The notes beneath the pieces were generated by a model that saw only the letters and a program-made list of their open reading frames with translations, did not search any database and was not told the origin of the DNA. Shown here in pieces: positions 1 to 7,419 of a stretch of DNA of 64,000 nt. A program made the translations under genes and the position numbers. The stretch comes from Rhodococcus sp. PAMC28707 (lineage in GTDB: Bacteria > Actinomycetota > Actinomycetes > Mycobacteriales > Mycobacteriaceae): NCBI RefSeq assembly GCF_004795915.1, contig NZ_CP039253.1:1922001-1986000 (forward strand), given 5' to 3'. Position 1 is the stretch's first letter; each line of letters opens with the position of its first letter.

Positions 1-334
1 CGCTCTCGCCGACGAACTGCGCGGCAACCCCGAGCCCCTCGACGCTCTGATCCCGCGCGAACACAGCCAGCCGTGGCTCGACCGTTGGTGGTCCGTCCTG
101 ACCGACCATGACCACTCAGCCAAGGCGATGGACCGCACCAATCCGTTGTACATCCCACGCAACCATCTCGTCGACGGAGCCCTGCGCGCGGCAACGGGCG
201 GCGACCTCGAGCCATTCGAGAAGCTACTCGACGTCGTGACACATCCGTTCGACATCCGCGAAGGCTTCTCGGACTATGCGCAACCTGCACCGCAACTGTT
301 CGCGGAGAGCTTCCGGACATTCTGCGGGACCTGA
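1..334 (+). CDS. selO: SelO/YdiU family protein, C-terminal part (5' end outside window)
   Basis: The reading frame is open from base 2 to a stop at 332-334, so only about 110 C-terminal residues are present. The sequence NPLYIPRNHLV, then GDLEPFEKLLDVV, and the final FCGT are the conserved tail of the SelO (YdiU, UPF0061) pseudokinase family. Family members transfer AMP from ATP to protein Ser, Thr or Tyr hydroxyls in redox homeostasis. The catalytic domain lies outside the window, so activity cannot be judged. The gene converges on the AhpD-like gene with a 14-base gap. The family call is firm because the tail motif is diagnostic. Confidence 0.85.
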   Translation, partial: ALADELRGNPEPLDALIPREHSQPWLDRWWSVLTDHDHSAKAMDRTNPLYIPRNHLVDGALRAATGGDLEPFEKLLDVVTHPFDIREGFSDYAQPAPQLFAESFRTFCGT

Positions 335-348
335 CCTGCGCTCGAAGG

Positions 349-804
349 CTAGGCAGTTCTGTTGTCGACGCCAGGGACAAGGTGCGTTGTGATGCCGATG
401 CGATTCCACGCGTTTATGGTGAAGATCTGCGCGATCAACTGGGCAATGCCGTGGTCGTCGAAATACTCGGCGACGCGGTCGTACACGTCGTCGGGGACAC
501 CACCTTGCGAGATCAAGGTGACCGATTCGGTGAGTGCCAAGACCGCCTGCTCCTTCTCGTCGAAGAAATTTCTCGCATCCCGCCACACCGCCACCAGCGC
601 CAACTTCTCTTCGCTTTCCCCAGCTTTACGTGCGTCAGATGTGTGCATGTGCAGGCAGTACGCGCACCCGTTCAGCTGCGACGCGCGGATCCTTATCAGC
701 TCGGCCAGGGCTGGATCGATTCCCGCTCTGGTGGCGGCATCGAGTGCAACCAGAGCCTTGCGGACTGCAGGATCGGAAGATGCGAAGTCGATTCGTGTTG
801 TCAT
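349..804 (-). CDS. Carboxymuconolactone decarboxylase / AhpD-like alkylhydroperoxidase family protein
   Basis: This 151-residue protein carries the AhpD core, with CAYC at residues 47-50 followed by histidines at 52 and 54. That is the thiol pair and proton-relay arrangement used by AhpD-type peroxidases to reduce hydroperoxides. The length fits single-domain cytoplasmic members. The ATG at 804 is 47 bases from the GTG of the divergently transcribed MocR-type regulator, so the regulator may control it. True substrate is unknown, because the fold also includes gamma-carboxymuconolactone decarboxylases. The CxxC favours a redox role over a decarboxylase. Confidence 0.88.
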   Translation of the reverse strand: MTTRIDFASSDPAVRKALVALDAATRAGIDPALAELIRIRASQLNGCAYCLHMHTSDARKAGESEEKLALVAVWRDARNFFDEKEQAVLALTESVTLISQGGVPDDVYDRVAEYFDDHGIAQLIAQIFTINAWNRIGITTHLVPGVDNRTA

Positions 805-851
805 ACCAGGAACACTACGATGCCAGGTGACCGCGGGTATGGTTCAATTCC

Positions 852-2264
852 GTGGTCGAAAATCTGGTCAATCGACATCCATCTGCCGTCGACCTGCATC
901 TGGATCTCGCTCCGGACGGCTCTCGTAAAGCAGCACTGTCCGAAGCGCTGCGCGAGGCAGTCACTTCGGGTCGTCTCGAATCCGGATTCAAACTTCCGTC
1001 CTACCGGGCGTTGGCCGAGGACCTCGCGATTGCGCGAAACACGGTAGCCGACACCTACGCCGAACTTGTCTCCGAGGGATGGCTGGAGGCACGCCAAGGC
1101 TCCGGCACCCGCGTCGCGCATCGCCCTGGACTGCCGCACGAAGAAGCCAGAGCTGTCATCCGAGCCGAGATACGGCCGCAGTTCGAATTCCGTTCCGGCA
1201 GGCCGGATCCCACAACCTTCCCCAGGTCGCGATGGCTCGCCTCTGCTCGACGCGCCGTAACTGCTGCACCGACGCACGCATTCGGTCCAGGTGATCCGCA
1301 CGGCCGGATCGAGTTGCGTCGAGCACTGGCCGACTATTTGTCGCGCACGCGCGGGGTAGTCACCGATCCACGCAAGATTGTGGTGTGTGCCGGCTTTTCT
1401 CACGCCGCAGAGATCCTTGCCGACGTGGTCGCGGCCCCACCGTTCGCAGTCGAATCGTACGGACTCCCGTTTCACCGAGCGATCTACGAGAAGTACGGCC
1501 CGACGATCACGCTCCCGGTCGACCGAAACGGCTGCGCCACCGATGAACTCACGACCACGGATGCGCAGGTCGTGGTATTGACTCCTAGCCACCAGTTCCC
1601 TACTGGGTCATCACTACATCCTCGACGGCGCACTGCCGCCATCGACTGGGCACGCACGACCGACGGACTCGTGGTGGAGGACGACTACGACGGCGAGTTC
1701 CGGTTCGACCGAACTCCGGTCGGTGCAATGCAAAGCCTCGACCCGGACCGAGTGATGTACGTGGGATCGGCGTCGAAAAGTCTTTCTCCCGCACTTCGGT
1801 TGGGCTGGATGGTCGTTCCGGAACGACTACTGGATCCGGTCCTCGAGGCCAAGGGTGTTCGCGAATCGACCGTCGGCGTGATCGACCAACTCACTCTGGC
1901 TGATCTGATCACAACCGGCGGTTACGACCGCCATGTACGCGCGATGCGAACGCGCTATCGGCGCCGCCGCGCCCACCTGATCCATGCTCTCGGAGAAAGA
2001 GTTCCACATGCCGCAACGCTGGGGATCGCCGCGGGTTTGCAGTTAGTGGTGACGCTCCCACCGGGCACGGAATCGGCGGTGCTCCGCGCGGCCGGCGATG
2101 TCGGAGTCGCCGTCGACGGACTCTCGCGGTTCCGACACCCCGACGCAGCCGGCAAGAAGGTGGACGGCATCCTCGTCGGCTACTCCGCTCCGACGGAGCA
2201 CACGTTCCCGGCTGCGGTCGACGCGCTGGTGAGCGTCCTGGTAGGCATTGGTCGAGTCCAGTGA
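852..2264 (+). CDS. MocR/PdxR-type regulator (GntR HTH fused to aminotransferase-like domain)
   Basis: Residues about 10-85 form a GntR winged helix (LPSYRALAEDLAIARNTV). The remainder is a fold-type I PLP domain with a VEDDYDGEFRFD segment and the PLP lysine in SASKSLSPALRLGW at residue 309. MocR proteins (470 aa is typical) are transcription factors that sense PLP or amine effectors through the aminotransferase-like domain rather than act as enzymes. The start is the GTG at 852, with no earlier in-frame alternative giving a better HTH. The nearest divergent target is the AhpD-like gene. No pdxS/pdxT genes are visible, so a PdxR role is not supported. The gene runs into the hairpin at 2301-2349. 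Confidence 0.9.
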   Translation: MVENLVNRHPSAVDLHLDLAPDGSRKAALSEALREAVTSGRLESGFKLPSYRALAEDLAIARNTVADTYAELVSEGWLEARQGSGTRVAHRPGLPHEEARAVIRAEIRPQFEFRSGRPDPTTFPRSRWLASARRAVTAAPTHAFGPGDPHGRIELRRALADYLSRTRGVVTDPRKIVVCAGFSHAAEILADVVAAPPFAVESYGLPFHRAIYEKYGPTITLPVDRNGCATDELTTTDAQVVVLTPSHQFPTGSSLHPRRRTAAIDWARTTDGLVVEDDYDGEFRFDRTPVGAMQSLDPDRVMYVGSASKSLSPALRLGWMVVPERLLDPVLEAKGVRESTVGVIDQLTLADLITTGGYDRHVRAMRTRYRRRRAHLIHALGERVPHAATLGIAAGLQLVVTLPPGTESAVLRAAGDVGVAVDGLSRFRHPDAAGKKVDGILVGYSAPTEHTFPAAVDALVSVLVGIGRVQ

Positions 2265-2300
2265 GTGGGTTTTGGACGGATTTTCCGCGCCCCTTGATCG

Positions 2301-2349
2301 CTTCAATGGACCTTTCATACGATTGCTTCGTATGAAAGGTCCATTGAAG
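2301..2349. terminator. Perfect 22-bp inverted repeat between convergent genes (probable bidirectional terminator)
   Basis: Arms 2301-2322 and 2328-2349 are exact reverse complements separated by a 5-base loop (ttgct). The element sits 36 bases past the regulator stop and 60 bases from the end of the opposing operon, as expected for a shared terminator. There is no long T tract. Its length and perfection are unusual, so it could instead belong to a dispersed palindromic repeat family. Confidence 0.7.
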
Positions 2350-2409
2350 CAAAGGAATTGGGCGCAAGCGTAAGTGGCAATGCCTGATACCTCAGGCGCC
2401 GAGGCCCGC

Positions 2410-2592
2410 TCAGGCTCGCGTCTTCACGACGCGTGGTGCACCTGCCGCGCGCAACGTCGGTTCGACGGCGTCGAGTGCCTCTCTGGTTCGCGCAGTGATG
2501 GTGAGGGAGTAGCCCAATTCGGCTAAGCGGGTAGCTATTCCGAGACCGATTCCCCGCGATCCGCCGGTGACGAGAGCAGACTTTCCGGCCAT
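2410..2592 (-). pseudogene. Truncated short-chain dehydrogenase/reductase (N-terminal fragment)
   Basis: The 60-residue product contains the SDR cofactor loop (TGGSRGIGLGIA, fitting TGxxxGxG) and beta-2/alpha-2, then stops after VVKTRA. The catalytic Ser, Tyr and Lys and about 180 further residues are absent. Only about 60 bases separate the stop from the 22-bp inverted repeat, so no downstream remainder exists. The ATG overlaps the stop of the upstream gene (TGATG), which shows it was the third gene of this operon. It is probably inactive and was probably truncated by deletion. Confidence 0.8.
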
Positions 2593-3614
2593 CAGTTCTT
2601 CCCTTCGATCGCTCGCAAGCCTGCTGCCATGAACTCGTGTGTCGCTTCCGCTGCAGCTGCCGCCCCTGAACCGGTATCGGAGCCTGCCAGCGCGCGATGG
2701 GTGATGCCCTCGCCGATGACGCCGAGCTTGAAGTTCGCCAGCGCTGTATAGAAGTTCCAGTCGGTCAGCTCGACTCCACTTGCTTGCGAATACAGTTCTG
2801 CCAACTCGTCCGCCGACGGGTAACGATCACTGGTCCATGCCGCGCTGACACCGAGTACGTCGTCGAAAATCGGCTGACGATAGACGCACATCAATGCGAC
2901 GTCGGTGAGCGGATCACCCAGCGTGGACATCTCCCAGTCGACCACGGCAGCAATGGAACTGGTGTCGCCTTCGGTGAGAATGACGTTGTCCACCCGATAG
3001 TCACCGTGCACGATGCTCGATGCCGACCTGGACGGAATCGCGGCCTGCAGCTTGTCCCGCAACCGATCGACATCAGCGAGATCGCGCGTCTTGACCGACT
3101 CCCACTGCCGTGCCCACGTCCTGACCTGCCTGCCGACGAAACCGTCCGGCTTTCCGAACGAACCGAGTCCTACGGCCTCGAAGTCCACCGAATGAAGTAG
3201 CGCGAGCACCCGGATCAATTCCGCTGTGTTGGCGGCAATGTCGGCGTCGGACAGATCGTCGAGATCGGCGCGCGTCCGAATGACCCGACCTGGATCGAAG
3301 TCGACGATGGTCATGGGCGCGCCGAGAGCAACCCCTTCGGAGTCGAAGGCAACGGTCTTCGCAACTGGAACCTCGGTGCTCTGCAGCGCATTCGTGACAG
3401 CCCACTCGCGGGCCATATCGTGCGCCGACGGCGTCAACCCGCTGGTGGGTGGGCGTCGAACCACCCACGCCGAGGTGTCGTCGTAGGCTTTGAAGGTCAG
3501 GTTGGAGCGGCCACCGCTGATCAGCTCGACACGGAGGTCACCGGAGACTTCGACGCCACTATCGGACAGGAACCTCTTCAGCGCGGGGGTGTCCATGCCT
3601 GCTGGCTCGCTCAT
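2592..3614 (-). CDS. Phosphotransferase family protein (APH-like, acyl-CoA dehydrogenase-associated)
   Basis: This 340-residue protein has the aminoglycoside-phosphotransferase/choline-kinase fold. The catalytic loop is HGDYRVDN and the metal-binding segment is VVDWEMSTLGDP. Members next to acyl-CoA dehydrogenases resemble the N-terminal domain of human ACAD10/ACAD11, which phosphorylates 4-hydroxyacyl-CoA before dehydrogenase-like dephosphorylation. It is translationally coupled to the upstream acyl-CoA dehydrogenase by an ATGA overlap at 3611-3614 and to the SDR remnant by a TGATG overlap. A role in breakdown of hydroxylated or unusual fatty acids is inferred from this context. Confidence 0.88.
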   Translation of the reverse strand: MSEPAGMDTPALKRFLSDSGVEVSGDLRVELISGGRSNLTFKAYDDTSAWVVRRPPTSGLTPSAHDMAREWAVTNALQSTEVPVAKTVAFDSEGVALGAPMTIVDFDPGRVIRTRADLDDLSDADIAANTAELIRVLALLHSVDFEAVGLGSFGKPDGFVGRQVRTWARQWESVKTRDLADVDRLRDKLQAAIPSRSASSIVHGDYRVDNVILTEGDTSSIAAVVDWEMSTLGDPLTDVALMCVYRQPIFDDVLGVSAAWTSDRYPSADELAELYSQASGVELTDWNFYTALANFKLGVIGEGITHRALAGSDTGSGAAAAAEATHEFMAAGLRAIEGKN

Positions 3615-4822
3615 GCGTTCGCCTCTCGTGCTGCTCTTCTCGCGGCACCGACAACCCGCTTCGCGATCGCCCAGCGATGGACCTCGGACGGGCCGTCGTA
3701 CACCCGAAACGGACGGATTTCACGCGAGAGCCGCGCGAGGGGAAGGTCGTCGGAAACTCCGAGGCCGCCGCACATCTGGATACTGCGGTCGACGATCCGG
3801 AAAACGGCTTCGGCGGCAAATGTCTTCGCGATCGATGTCTCGTTGCTGGCAGTCGAGCCCTGATCGAGCGCAAAGCAAGCCTGGACCAGCAGGGCTCGCG
3901 TCGCGGCAATGTCGATTTCGTTGTCGGCGACCATCTTCTGGATCATACCGAGATCGCCGAGGACCGAGCCGAACCCTTCACGCTGCGCGACCTGTGCGAC
4001 AGCGATGTCGTGTCCGCGTCTGGCTGCACCGAGCCAGCGCATGACGTGCGTCATGCGGGCGGGTCCGAGACGCACCTGCGCGTAATTGAATCCCTCGTCG
4101 ACAGCACCGAGCACGTTCTCGTCGGGGACGAAGACATTGTCGAAGAAGACCTCGCAGTGGCCACCGATCGTCGCTTGGTCGAGCGTGCCGATGTGGCGGC
4201 CGACCTTGATACCTTCGGTGTCGGCGGGAGCGAGGAACATCGTCGCTCCTCCGCGGTCACCGGGCTTACCTGCGGTGCGGGCCATGATGATGAAGAATCC
4301 GGCGCCGTCGGCGCCGGTGATGAACCATTTGTGCCCGTCGACGCGCCAGCCGCCGTCGACCTTGATTCCGGTGGACCGCAACGCCGAGGGATCCGAGCCT
4401 GCACCTGGTGCGGGTTCGGTCATCGCGAATGCCGATCGGACGTCGCCCGCGGCCAGCGGTGCCAGGAACTGTTCTTTCTGTGTTCCGGAGGCAATATGCG
4501 CCAACATGTGCACGTTGCCCTCGTCGGGCGCACCGATGTTGAGCGCGGCGGGTCCGAAGAGCGAGTATCCGCCCTCTTCGAACAGGGGTGCGCGGTCGCT
4601 CATGTTCAGGCCAGCTCCGCCGTACTCGACGGGTGCATGGGGCGCGAACACGCCCGCTTTCTTCGCTGCTTGTTGCATCGTTATCCGCAGTTCATCGCCA
4701 CCTGCGTCGGTGAAGTTTCCGAGGAATTCATCTTCGATCGGGAGGACTTCGTCCCGTACGAAGGTCCGCGTTGTGCCGATCAGGGCCTGGACGTGGGGTG
4801 AGTAGGTCAGATCGATAGCCAC
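3611..4822 (-). CDS. Acyl-CoA dehydrogenase (ACAD10/11-like)
   Basis: This is a full-length flavoprotein of 403 residues with N-terminal, middle beta and C-terminal helical ACAD domains. The segment FAMTEPAPGAGSDPSALRST binds FAD and substrate, and MCGGLGVSDD with YDGPSEVHRWAIAKR closes the C-terminal domain. The start is taken as GTG at 4822, because GAGGAG lies six bases upstream and the product then begins at the family's normal N-terminus. An in-frame ATG at 4921 would add 33 unconserved residues and swallow the palindromic operator. It leads an operon with the APH-like protein and the SDR remnant. Confidence 0.92.
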   Translation of the reverse strand: MAIDLTYSPHVQALIGTTRTFVRDEVLPIEDEFLGNFTDAGGDELRITMQQAAKKAGVFAPHAPVEYGGAGLNMSDRAPLFEEGGYSLFGPAALNIGAPDEGNVHMLAHIASGTQKEQFLAPLAAGDVRSAFAMTEPAPGAGSDPSALRSTGIKVDGGWRVDGHKWFITGADGAGFFIIMARTAGKPGDRGGATMFLAPADTEGIKVGRHIGTLDQATIGGHCEVFFDNVFVPDENVLGAVDEGFNYAQVRLGPARMTHVMRWLGAARRGHDIAVAQVAQREGFGSVLGDLGMIQKMVADNEIDIAATRALLVQACFALDQGSTASNETSIAKTFAAEAVFRIVDRSIQMCGGLGVSDDLPLARLSREIRPFRVYDGPSEVHRWAIAKRVVGAARRAAREANA

Positions 4823-4845
4823 AGATATGCTCCTCGAAAACTCCG

Positions 4846-4863
4846 ACCGAGCGATCGCTCGGT
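4846..4863. promoter_or_regulatory. 18-bp perfect palindrome, probable TetR-type operator
   Basis: The sequence ACCGAGCGATCGCTCGGT is a perfect inverted repeat lying 24 bases upstream of the acyl-CoA dehydrogenase start. Its size and form resemble operators of TetR-family regulators that control acyl-CoA catabolic operons in actinobacteria. No TetR gene is in the window, so the regulator must be encoded elsewhere. Confidence 0.7.
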
Positions 4864-5056
4864 AAAGAGCACGCTCCCACGGTTCAGCCGGGTCCGTCAA
4901 GATGCGAGGTTGCCACCACACTGCTGGGCCAGCCGCACGAGGTAAGTCACTTCCAGATCCGGGGCGTGAAAGTAGTCGGGATATGCACCACCCGCAGGCG
5001 ACGAGGGCCGGGTACCTGATCGGTGGGCCCGGGGCCAGAGTGGACTATATTCACAA

Positions 5057-5398
5057 CTACCCCCGCTTCCACAGTGACGAAATTCGGTTCCACATTCCAA
5101 CGTTCGGCGACCGAGGTATCAGCTCCCCCGATCGACCGGGGAGCTCGCTCTCGACTGCCGAGACGATCTGTCCGACAGTGGGATTGACGAGAGCACGATT
5201 TCCGACGAATACCGTCGGCACAGTTTCGTCGCCGCCTGTTGCTGCACGCACCCGGGCGGCACTACCTGGCACCGACCAGATGTCGATGTCCGTGGTGGCG
5301 ATACCGCGCCTGCGCAACGAGCTGCGGAGTCTCATGCAGAACGGGCATCCGGGTCTCCACATGACCTCGATTCCGTCGACGAACGTCGATGAACTCAT
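5057..5398 (-). CDS. Mycoredoxin/glutaredoxin-like protein
   Basis: This 113-residue protein has a glutaredoxin fold with the active-site motif CPFC at residues 18-21 and the cis-proline motif TVPTVFVGN near residue 80. In mycothiol-using actinobacteria such proteins reduce mixed disulfides with mycothiol. It is longer than mycoredoxin-1 by about 25 C-terminal residues (after SAVESELPG) of no recognised domain. It reads on the same strand as its neighbours but is separated by 72 and about 230 bases, so it may be monocistronic. Confidence 0.85.
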   Translation of the reverse strand: MSSSTFVDGIEVMWRPGCPFCMRLRSSLRRRGIATTDIDIWSVPGSAARVRAATGGDETVPTVFVGNRALVNPTVGQIVSAVESELPGRSGELIPRSPNVGMWNRISSLWKRG

Positions 5399-5470
5399 AC
5401 AGACTCCTGTCGTCGGTGTACGCCCACCGGAACCCGTTGCCAGGGCATATCCATTCCGGTCTCTACATCA

Positions 5471-6448
5471 TCACTGGTACGAGACCATCAGCGGTTGCGG
5501 CTGTCGCAGCATCGTCTCCGCGGGCGTGAACATCGGTGTGTCCTCGTCGTAGAAATTTTTCCAGCCCAATGGTGTTCCCAGAGGAAGGGCATCTCGGACG
5601 GCAGCCCAGGTTTCCTCTTTCGCCGCCGGGCCACCTTGCCCGTCCATATGCACCAAAACCTGAACTCCAGGTTGGGAGAGCTCGACGCGCTCGAGACCCC
5701 GCACCATCTGAAGTTGAAATTGGTGCAGTAGCAACAGCTTCTGCGGTAGATCACCTGCAGTCACGATGCCGTCGAGCAGGGCTTTCACCTCTTCGACTTC
5801 GACTGCATCGACGCTACCCACCCGCTGCAGTGGGTACTGGCCGGGCTCGAGCTTCCATTCCGGGTCGAGCGCGAGTCCCACATTGGGAAACTCGAGCAAC
5901 TCTGCATAAATTTTTGCCTGCTCGACGAAGCGGGCCCGACCGGGCTGCAGATCCAACAGCACATACACGCCCGCCTGCTGCGCTTTCTCGACCCACGGCC
6001 GCAACATCTCCACACTGGCCTCACCGGAGTAGTCCCCATCCGGCCCAGGCGCTTGGTGAGCGACGGTGGCGATGAGCTCGAATGTCGGCACGACCGGTAC
6101 ATCGCTGAATTCTTGGTATTGGGCTGCCAAGTGCCGAACCCGGTCGATCGCTGCATCCGGACCCTGCTCGCCGAGGGCACCGAGCCCGGGGGAACCAGGA
6201 TGCCCGTAGAGAGCGACCAGTCGACGACCGGGGAACAGCTGTCTACCACCACCAGGAAGTTCCACCGGTTCAGGCACAACTGCCTCGGGTGCGTCGGGGC
6301 TGTCAGCGGAGACGTCCGACGTCGTCGGAGCCGGTTGGGCAACCAAGGCCCCGGCAGTACAGCCGGCCGTCAGCAACAGTGCCATCACTGCGGCAGCGGC
6401 AGCGGCGGCGTATCGAGAACATGTGGGTGGACCAGGACTGTGAATCAT
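5471..6448 (-). CDS. Secreted lipoprotein of unknown function, probable TIM-barrel-like
   Basis: The product starts at the ATG at 6448, which has GGGGGA just upstream. It opens with a signal peptide (poly-Ala hydrophobic core) and the lipobox LTAGC, so it should be anchored to the outer face of the membrane. A Pro/Asp/Ser-rich linker follows, then a domain beginning LFPGRRLVALYGHPGSPGLG. Alternating strand/helix segments such as VYVLLDLQPGRA and VGLALDPEWKL look like a barrel related to glycoside-hydrolase folds. I cannot name catalytic residues with confidence and assign no activity. Similar lipoproteins are, to my knowledge, common in Rhodococcus. Confidence 0.75.
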   Translation of the reverse strand: MIHSPGPPTCSRYAAAAAAAVMALLLTAGCTAGALVAQPAPTTSDVSADSPDAPEAVVPEPVELPGGGRQLFPGRRLVALYGHPGSPGLGALGEQGPDAAIDRVRHLAAQYQEFSDVPVVPTFELIATVAHQAPGPDGDYSGEASVEMLRPWVEKAQQAGVYVLLDLQPGRARFVEQAKIYAELLEFPNVGLALDPEWKLEPGQYPLQRVGSVDAVEVEEVKALLDGIVTAGDLPQKLLLLHQFQLQMVRGLERVELSQPGVQVLVHMDGQGGPAAKEETWAAVRDALPLGTPLGWKNFYDEDTPMFTPAETMLRQPQPLMVSYQ

Positions 6449-6553
6449 CGCTCCCCCTTCTTCACAGAGCACCTCTTGGTGCGTGCGCAGCGTAGACACA
6501 AACGATGTTCGTGACCAACTTGCCCGACGCCATTCCCTGGCGGGATGCAAGTG

Positions 6554-7015
6554 TCAATCGACCAAGTTTTCCTGGAGATGGTCGAGTAAGACCGCTTGCG
6601 CCGCATTGAGCTTCGAACGGGCCTCGGCGACCGAAAACCACTCGACCCGATCGATCTCCGGAAATATAGTCATCGTGCCGGACTTGGGCGGCCACTCCAT
6701 CTCGAAGGTGTTGCTGACGGCGCCGGAGGGGTCGAAGTCTGCTTCGACGGCGAAGACGGTCACGATCTTGCCGCCGCGCTGAGTGATGACGGGTAACTCG
6801 ATCGACAGCTCTTCCGGTGGCTCGTAGCCGGTCTCTTCGGTGAACTCGCGTCGCGCGGCGTCGCGAGGATCCTCGTCGGTGTACTCACCTTTCACGATCG
6901 ACCAGGCGCCGAGGTCCTTCCGACTCCAGAACGGGCCCCCGGGGTGCGCGATCAACACCTCGAGGACGTCGCCACGTCGTCGAAACGGCAGTAGACCTGC
7001 ACTCTTCTTGGGCAC
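6554..7015 (-). CDS. NUDIX hydrolase (dinucleoside tetraphosphatase-like)
   Basis: This 153-residue protein carries a NUDIX box, GEYTDEDPRDAARREFTEETGYE, around residues 43-65. REFTEETG matches the consensus exactly. The spacing from the leading Gly to the first Glu is one residue shorter than the canonical GX5E. The N-terminus (KSAGLLPFRR with VLIAHPGGPFW) is typical of bis(5'-nucleosyl)-tetraphosphatase-like members that clear dinucleoside polyphosphates. Start is the GTG at 7015. It is divergent from the Cys-rich mini-gene and shares the region holding CsoR/CstR-like sites. Confidence 0.85.
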   Translation of the reverse strand: MPKKSAGLLPFRRRGDVLEVLIAHPGGPFWSRKDLGAWSIVKGEYTDEDPRDAARREFTEETGYEPPEELSIELPVITQRGGKIVTVFAVEADFDPSGAVSNTFEMEWPPKSGTMTIFPEIDRVEWFSVAEARSKLNAAQAVLLDHLQENLVD

Positions 7016-7058
7016 CTGAGCAGCATGGCAGATACAGCTACTTCATGACCCCGGACCC

Positions 7059-7092
7059 ATACCCTGGGGTACCAACATACCCCCCCTGGTAT
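7059..7092. promoter_or_regulatory. Two CsoR/CstR-type operator-like palindromes
   Basis: Two adjacent elements, ATACCCTGGGGTAC (7059-7072) and ATACCCCCCCTGGTAT (7077-7092), share the ATACC/GGTAT half-sites seen in operators of CsoR-family repressors such as the persulfide sensor CstR. They lie 39 bases before the Cys-rich mini-gene, and the TauE gene follows that. No CsoR/CstR gene is in the window. Assignment rests on motif shape and on the sulfur-related target. Confidence 0.55.
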
Positions 7093-7130
7093 ATTGCATC
7101 CTTGAGGAAACCCGACAGACAGGACCGGAT

Positions 7131-7301
7131 ATGTGTCACCCCGTCAAATGCCAGAAGTGTGGCAAGACCACATGGGCCGGCTGCGGTCGCCACGTCGACG
7201 ACGTCATGAGAGATGTTCCAGCATCTCGCCAGTGCACATGTGCACCTGAACCGGCGGTGCCGATGGGGAACAAAATCTTCCGCTCGCTGTTTCGCCGCTA
7301 G
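7131..7301 (+). CDS. Cys-rich mini-protein (56 aa), CHPVKC family
   Basis: The product begins MCHPVKCQKCGKTTWAGCGR and has cysteines at 2, 7, 10, 18, 35 and 37 plus histidines at 3 and 21. That pattern suggests a small zinc-binding or redox protein. Near-identical short proteins are, to my knowledge, common in actinobacteria beside TauE-type transporters or sulfur-handling genes, but no function is established. The ATG at 7131 follows CsoR/CstR-like palindromes, and TauE begins 117 bases downstream. The dense conserved Cys pattern makes a chance frame unlikely. Confidence 0.8.
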   Translation: MCHPVKCQKCGKTTWAGCGRHVDDVMRDVPASRQCTCAPEPAVPMGNKIFRSLFRR

Positions 7302-7356
7302 CTCTACCAACGCCGGACTCCATTGCCGCAGTTCGACGGCCGGAAGGATTCCCACC

Positions 7357-7419
7357 ATGAGCATCACTCTCCACGCAACCATCGACACACTCGGCGACCA
7401 GGCAGCAATGCAGCGCTGA
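7357..7419 (+). CDS. Possible 20-aa leader peptide overlapping tauE
   Basis: An ATG at 7357 preceded by GGAAGGA opens a 20-codon frame (MSITLHATIDTLGDQAAMQR). Its TGA overlaps the TauE ATG as TGATG, an arrangement that supports translational coupling. It may be a leader, or the N-terminal stub of a lost gene such as the rhodanese often found here. The evidence is the ribosome site and the overlap only. Confidence 0.35.
   Translation: MSITLHATIDTLGDQAAMQR

Noticed and set aside
3677..4801. A 374-codon plus-strand frame over the acyl-CoA dehydrogenase
   Set aside because: It is antisense to a conserved flavoprotein gene and has no family signature.
4897..5100. A 67-codon minus-strand frame between the acyl-CoA dehydrogenase and the mycoredoxin
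   Set aside because: It overlaps the mycoredoxin 3' end, has low-complexity content and no ribosome site.
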